64,000 nt of DNA from Pratylenchus scribneri. Taxonomy: Eukaryota > Nematoda > Chromadorea > Rhabditida > Pratylenchidae. The stretch covers positions 496,001-560,000 of the forward strand of contig JAQSEB010000134.1 of the NCBI GenBank assembly GCA_030063045.1, read 5' to 3'. Position numbers and translations under genes: made by a program. Position 1 is the first letter of the stretch; every line of letters begins with the position of its first letter. Of this stretch, positions 60,101-64,000 are shown piece by piece. A model generated the notes under the pieces. The model did no database searches, was not told where the DNA came from, and was given only the letters and a program-made list of their open reading frames with translations.

Positions 60101-61105
60101 CAGAATTCGCCAATGATTCCTGGTAATAATTAATTCCCTAAATTCGCTGCATCATATTCATATATAAAGGCTTAATTTTAACAATAATAGAATATTATTT
60201 AAGTAATTTATTTTATTTGATACAAATTGTCAATAAAGCTTTGTTCACAATGGTCGTGCTTGTGTTCGTGTTCGTGCGAATGTTCGTGTTCGTGTGCGAG
60301 TGACTGCTTCATGCTTCGACTTCATGCACAACCATTTCACAATGAGAGTGTTCGTGTTCGTGCTCGAGTTCGAGTGCATGTTCGTGTTCGTGTGAAACGA
60401 AAATTGCGAGTAATCTCTAATCTATTTCACAATGGAAACATGAGGATATGCACGAACACGAACATTAACACGAACACGAACGATCAAATTGATTTGATTT
60501 TTTGGCTCTCCCTTGTTTTCGAGTTAATGCTATAGCACGAACACAAGCATTAACAAAAGCATTAATCATTGTGAACATCCCATGTGCATGCACTCGCACT
60601 CTAACATTGACACGAACATGAAGTCATTTTTTTCCCATTGTGAAATCCCGTAGATATTTTGTTCGTGCTCGAGTTCATGCTATAGCATTAACTCTGATTT
60701 TTTGTGCACGAACTCGGCGAGTTCATGCTTTTTTGTGGGCGTTCACAACAAAAACATTGATTTTAGCCTAACACGAACATTAACACGAACACTAGCACGA
60801 CCATTGTGAACAAAGCTTAAATGATTTTAGTACAATATGAATCCCCTAAAATTTTTAGAAATGTAATCTTTATAATACAATCTTGATGAAAAAAATTATT
60901 TTAATGTAAACCATAATAAAATTAATCAGATTCGTATTTCCTTTTTAACGAAATTTTCAGAAAATAATTTTAAAAATCAAAATTTAAATTTTTAGTACAA
61001 TATATCTTAAAAATTTTACAATTTTCTTTACATTATTGCATTTATTTTTGCAAAATTTTGAATTTGTTTTTACAGCTCGACCGAGTGCCGCATCAGCGTC
61101 AATGA
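57101..61105 (+). CDS. PPPDE/DeSI-type isopeptidase with N-terminal Cys/His motif
   Basis: Exons 57101-57226, 57673-57727, 57772-57847, 58483-58810 and 61076-61105, in phase, give 204 aa. PPPDE proteins are cysteine peptidases with a permuted papain fold that remove SUMO or ubiquitin. Seen: the catalytic-His region FRHHGLVVNG (H52/H53) followed by EYSYGPRGTR, and the catalytic-Cys motif NNNCIHFA with C127 (family NCNHFS). The N-terminus adds C-x2-C-x4-H-x6-C (residues 9-24), a zinc-knuckle-like string, and the C-terminal part has CPLC. Typical DeSI proteins are about 170 aa, so both ends are extra. The start is the first Met in the exon. The last intron (2.3 kb) holds two foldback elements, and the last exon adds only nine residues, so the end is less certain. 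Confidence 0.75.
59293..60155. mobile_element. Foldback element with CAGAACAGGCCTAAAT-type arms
   Basis: Ends ATGATGCATCGAATTTTGGG / TTCCCTAAATTCGCTGCATC. Subterminal ATTCACTAGCGAATTCTGG blocks and their inverse. The inner zone has AAATAAAATCAGAA(C/T) units and inverse TTCTGATTTTATTT units, which resemble the element at 26326-27393. Confidence 0.75.
60236..60818. mobile_element. Foldback element built on GTTCGT hexamers
   Basis: Ends AAGCTTTGTTCACAATGGTC / GACCATTGTGAACAAAGCTT. Inside, GTGTTCGTGTTCGTG runs on the left and CACGAACACGAAC runs on the right pair with each other. The frame at 60227 is this repeat (Cys/Ser and Arg/Val alternations), not a gene. Confidence 0.88.
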
Positions 61106-61189
61106 ATGAATATCCAACAATAAGAATAGATGTCAAAGATTTTGAAAAATTCTTTTCCACTTCTTTTTATTTTCTTTTTTGTTCCCTCT

Positions 61190-61710
61190 CGGCTAAGTGA
61201 CCAATTATGTGATAACTTTCCCAAAAATCCATCCTCCTTCTTGTCCCCCAAAATCCATCTTCATTCATTTGTTTTGATTTATCCTTCATTTTTCTCCCAC
61301 TAGTAAGTGACCAATTATGTGGTAACTTACCCCCCCCCCCCCCCAAATTCCATCCTCCTTCTTGTCCCCCAAAATCCATCTTCATTCATTTATTTCGTTT
61401 TTTGTTTTCATTTCATTTTTTCGCCCTCTAGTAAGTGACCAATTATGTGGTAACTTACCCCCCCCCCCTCGGCATATGTAAGGAAGTGCAGTTCTTTGAA
61501 AAATTTTTTTGAAATATTAGTACAAAAATTAATTACTAGATTTTAGTTTTTAGTGCATTAATTTAGTGAAAAAATAAGTTTGGTATATTAAAAATACATC
61601 TGCACTTCTTTACATTTGCCACATCCCAATTCACATTATTTTTTCATGCTTATTTTTCGATGATAAAAAATTTAAAAATCAAAATTATTTCCTTTTTAAT
61701 GAATATGATA
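61190..61710 (+). repeat. Dispersed repeat B, copy 3
   Basis: Three GTGACCAATTATGTG(A/G)TAAC blocks (about 61197, 61307 and 61436) separated by copies of CCATCCTCCTTCTTGTCCCC. These are followed by a C-run, GGCATATGTAAGGAAGTGCA and TCTGCACTTCTTTACATTTG. It starts about 90 bp after the PPPDE stop codon. Confidence 0.8.
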
Positions 61711-61974
61711 TGCACAACTCTTTGTCTTTTGTGGAATTGACCTCGGATGATTATTTAATCAAATTGTTATACTTATGAACTGAGTTAAATTTTCATCGCC
61801 TTGAGATCATGTTGTCAAGTTCATTTAACCAAACCGTCCGAAGTTATTCCTTTTCGTTATTATAAAAATGCGAGCATTTTTCTTTTTTTTAATTTAAATA
61901 TTAAACTCCCGAATGGGTATCAAAAAATACCGATGGGGTTAATAAAAGGAAAGACAAACCGGGACAGGGAAAAC

Positions 61975-62200
61975 CAGTCAAAACAACTTTTCCGGATTTG
62001 AAAATCAAAGCGGCAATAACATTGCTTTTTCCTTCAGCATTTTGGACAGGGAAACCCATGGTGATTGCATGAAAACGTTGCGGGCAATATTCCAAATTCC
62101 ATCCATTTCGGGCAATTGCTAGATATTGTTGATGAGGATTTTTTTTGGTTGAATTGGTGGGGAAAAGACGGAAAACAACACTACAATTTTCAATTTTCAT
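61975..62200 (-). CDS. TBP-like half-domain, truncated
   Basis: A frame starting with Met directly after an ACTATTTAG acceptor, 75 codons to a possible GT donor at 61974. It aligns by eye with the first half of a TATA-binding-protein repeat: LAIARNGWNLEYCPQRFHAI corresponds to the family [20 protein letters not shown], and ALIFKSGKVVLTG to ALIFSSGKMVCTG. An insert PVQNAEGKSNVIA lies where TBP has a short turn. The second half of the repeat and the second repeat are not found downstream, so it is a partial gene or relic. It lies 145 bp downstream of the PAZ frame on the same strand. A TBP-related factor is the family reading; function is unknown. Confidence 0.55.
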
Positions 62201-62344
62201 CTAAATAGTTTATCGCATAATTAGGAAAAATAATAATAAAATGAATGTCGAGTAATTGGGGGACAATTACTAAATGAAAAACACAAATAATTGAGGATTA
62301 TTTAAAAATGAATATTGATGTGTGGGTGTGTTTGGAATGGGCCA

Positions 62345-63185
62345 TCACCATTTGAATTGATTCTTCTTTATTCGTCGGCTTGCCACTTGAAAGACCTCAA
62401 GGGGGAAGTACGATTGGTGCCGCCCACCGCCGTATTGGATCACACAAGGAAAATATGGATGACGGAACTTCATCCCGTGCTTGATGAAATAGTATGCCCG
62501 TACCTGTGAAAAAATGGAGAAGAAAAGTTTATAGGAGAGGAAAAAACTAACCGTCACATTCAAATAACCGCCCAACGCTGGAACACAACTGGCCGGGAGA
62601 TTGGTCAAATCGCAACATCGGACGATGAAATTGTGGCCAACCGGTTTCAAATGTGAGGTTTTCAGGACCACATTCTCCTTCAAATATGCGATGACTTCCC
62701 GACGAGTTTCAAGCGCATTGAAAATGATTTGCAGCTCCTTCACCGAACATCCATTTTTTTCCAAAGGTTGTCAATCAGCGGTGTCCAATGGGATTGCTCT
62801 TCCTTGCATTTGCATTCCTTCTTCCCATCTGAAATATTATAAACGAAAATTAATTCAATTCAGATGAAATACCCAGATTTGGCTGTCCTTACTGTGGCAG
62901 GCGATTCTCTTTTCCCTCATCCAGCTTTTCCTCTTTCTCATTCTCATCCCGTACAGTGAGCAGGTCATCGTCATCGGATTCCAAATTCTTCAAAATGTCT
63001 TCATGCTCCGAGTCATCAGCCTCATCCATTTGAATTTCGACGCCATTTTTCTAAAAGAAATATTTTTAGAGCAAAAAAATCACATTTACCTTTTCGAGGA
63101 ATGGGGTGAAAATGTCGGCTTCATGTGAATTGTTTGAGGTGTTGTTGATCACCTGGAGCCAATCGGTAGCCAGCATAAACTCCAT
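62345..63185 (-). CDS. PAZ-domain protein, Argonaute-derived, lacks MID-PIWI
   Basis: Exons read 63185-63090 (MEFMLATDWLQ...), 63050-62893 (very acidic, DEADDSEHED, ESDDDD), 62828 to about 62552 and about 62507-62345. The last two give a PAZ domain: SVKELQIIFNALETRREVIA, then KTSHLKPVGHNFIVRCCDL, GGYLNVTVRAYYFIKHGMKF, YFPCVIQYGG and SYFPLEVFQVA, which match the Argonaute PAZ 3'-end-binding fold including the (Y/L)PLEV motif. It stops 13 residues after PLEVFQVA, where Argonautes continue into L2, MID and PIWI. Exon 3 enters in a phase that soon meets a stop. The frame leading into PAZ also shifts at an A7 run near 62760. It is therefore either a decayed Argonaute piece or a gene with one or two local sequence errors. 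Confidence 0.6.
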
Positions 63186-63369
63186 TTTTTGAAAATGATG
63201 AAATAAAAGAAAGGATTTTTTAGAAATGATGAAATGAAAGATCTGAAAGAATTTCCATCACTATATATACGCAATAACCTTTATGGGTGGGAAATAAAAA
63301 TGGCTTCTTCAAATCTTCTGGGTGAAGAAATTTATATCCTCCCAATTGGGATTTCGTCATCCCTTCATT

Positions 63370-64000
63370 ATGTTTGTTTCTGGCAGTACTGGAAACGGTA
63401 AATCGGAATGGATTCTCCGACTTTATAAAAATTTTCGAAAATTAATAATAGGAAATGGAGAAGAGAAACAACCCTCTCCAATAGATCTTATCCTTTATTG
63501 TTATGGAGAATTGAATCCAAATATTCTACAAATGCAAAGAAGGGGTCAAATAGAAGATGGTGGAATTCGCCTTCTGACATATCATGGCTTCCCTAGTGAG
63601 GAATTGTTGCGAACTCATGCTAAACAAACAAATGGTCATCTCTTAGTTGTGCTAGATGATCTTATGACTGGTATTGGAGGCAACAAAGATTTTTTGGACT
63701 CACTATTCACTCGAGCCTCTCATAATTGGGGAGTAAGTATCATTTTGGTTACCCAGCATCTATTTTCTAAAGAATTAAGAATTCCTCGAAATATTTCTCA
63801 CTATATTGTTCTATTATGCAATCCGGCTGGTGCATTACAGATTCGAAATTTCGCTGTAGAATTGTTTCCCTCCAAAGTGCCTTATTTTTTAGAAGCATAT
63901 TCGGATGCCATTCGCAAAAATTTTGGATATTTGCTAATCGATACCCATCCAGCAACTGTTGACTCGCAGCGTCTCAGAACAAATATATATTCGGATGATG
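63370..64000 (+). CDS. Packaging ATPase of Polinton/Maverick-adintovirus type, partial
   Basis: An intron-free frame runs to the window edge (210 codons from the first Met; it is open from about 63293 without Met). Viral packaging ATPases of the FtsK-HerA (A32-like) group power genome entry into capsids. Seen: RHPFIMFVSGSTGNGKSEW with the Walker A loop GSTGNGKS (residues 5-12), ILYCYGELNP, the Walker B strand LLVVLDDLM, LFTRASHNWGVSIILVTQHL, HYIVLLCNP (the sensor region with an Asn) and FLEAYSDAIRKNFGYLLIDT. This order is that of Polinton and adintovirus ATPases. No stop or frameshift is seen. Other Polinton genes would be expected beyond 64000. The promoter and true start are uncertain. Confidence 0.85.
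   Translation, partial: MFVSGSTGNGKSEWILRLYKNFRKLIIGNGEEKQPSPIDLILYCYGELNPNILQMQRRGQIEDGGIRLLTYHGFPSEELLRTHAKQTNGHLLVVLDDLMTGIGGNKDFLDSLFTRASHNWGVSIILVTQHLFSKELRIPRNISHYIVLLCNPAGALQIRNFAVELFPSKVPYFLEAYSDAIRKNFGYLLIDTHPATVDSQRLRTNIYSDD

Noticed and set aside
60227..60535. 102-codon ORF with Cys/Ser-rich start
   Set aside because: It arises from GTTCGT/GTTCGTG hexamers of a foldback element. No homology and repeat-driven composition.

Overview
The window reads as nuclear DNA of a nematode. It is AT-rich, and its genes are split into many small exons by introns with GT..TTTYAG borders. The recognisable proteins are animal ones: DIPK1/FAM69, DNAJC8, Notchless, the CAAX protease FCE-1/ZMPSTE24, NMNAT, a PPPDE/DeSI isopeptidase and a PAZ (Argonaute) domain. 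The repeat load is very high. The species cannot be fixed from this sequence; a clade IV nematode is a guess only. All exon models were built by eye from reading frame, splice borders and family motifs, with no transcript data.

Layout. 1-5.6 kb: foldback elements and two tandem arrays, with only weak gene candidates (a Cys-rich exon near 0.2-0.45 kb and a polar ORF at 4.9-5.3 kb). 5.7-10.9 kb (-): a 12-exon DIPK1/FAM69-type kinase gene whose last intron is mostly a minisatellite of about 1.3 kb. 11.4-13.6 kb: a head-to-head pair of paralogous acidic proteins with HxH zinc modules. 14.5-16.0 kb (+): a complete DNAJC8 gene. 16.6-18.2 kb (-): a C-terminal fragment of Notchless. The DNAJC8 tail and the Notchless fragment occur again, damaged, at 35.7-36.9 kb. 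20.5-21.3 kb (+): a small three-helix membrane protein. 22-27.6 kb: a transposon graveyard with three hAT-like MITEs that have visible 8-bp target duplications, one nested in another.

28.2-33.0 kb (-): a complete 8-exon CAAX prenyl protease 1 gene with transposons in its introns. 39.1-44.9 kb (+): the end of an unidentified gene followed 6 nt after its stop codon by an NMNAT gene. 46.1-47.0 kb: a 21-bp satellite that appears to have grown from the interior of a MITE. 47-56 kb: two decayed BEL/Pao retrotransposons, one with an LTR and primer-binding site, separated by a degenerate coding stretch and a satellite of about 318-bp monomers with higher-order structure. 57.1-61.1 kb (+): a PPPDE/DeSI-type isopeptidase gene. 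61.97-63.19 kb (-): a TBP-like half-domain and a PAZ-only, Argonaute-derived reading frame. 63.37 kb to the window end (+): an intron-free packaging-ATPase gene of the Polinton/Maverick-adintovirus type, probably the edge of an integrated virus-like element.

The host genes are mostly housekeeping genes (protein processing, splicing, NAD synthesis) with no shared pathway. What ties the region together is transposon activity: nearly every long intron holds foldback elements, satellites have spread inside introns and over a retrotransposon, and at least one gene pair was partly copied within the window.
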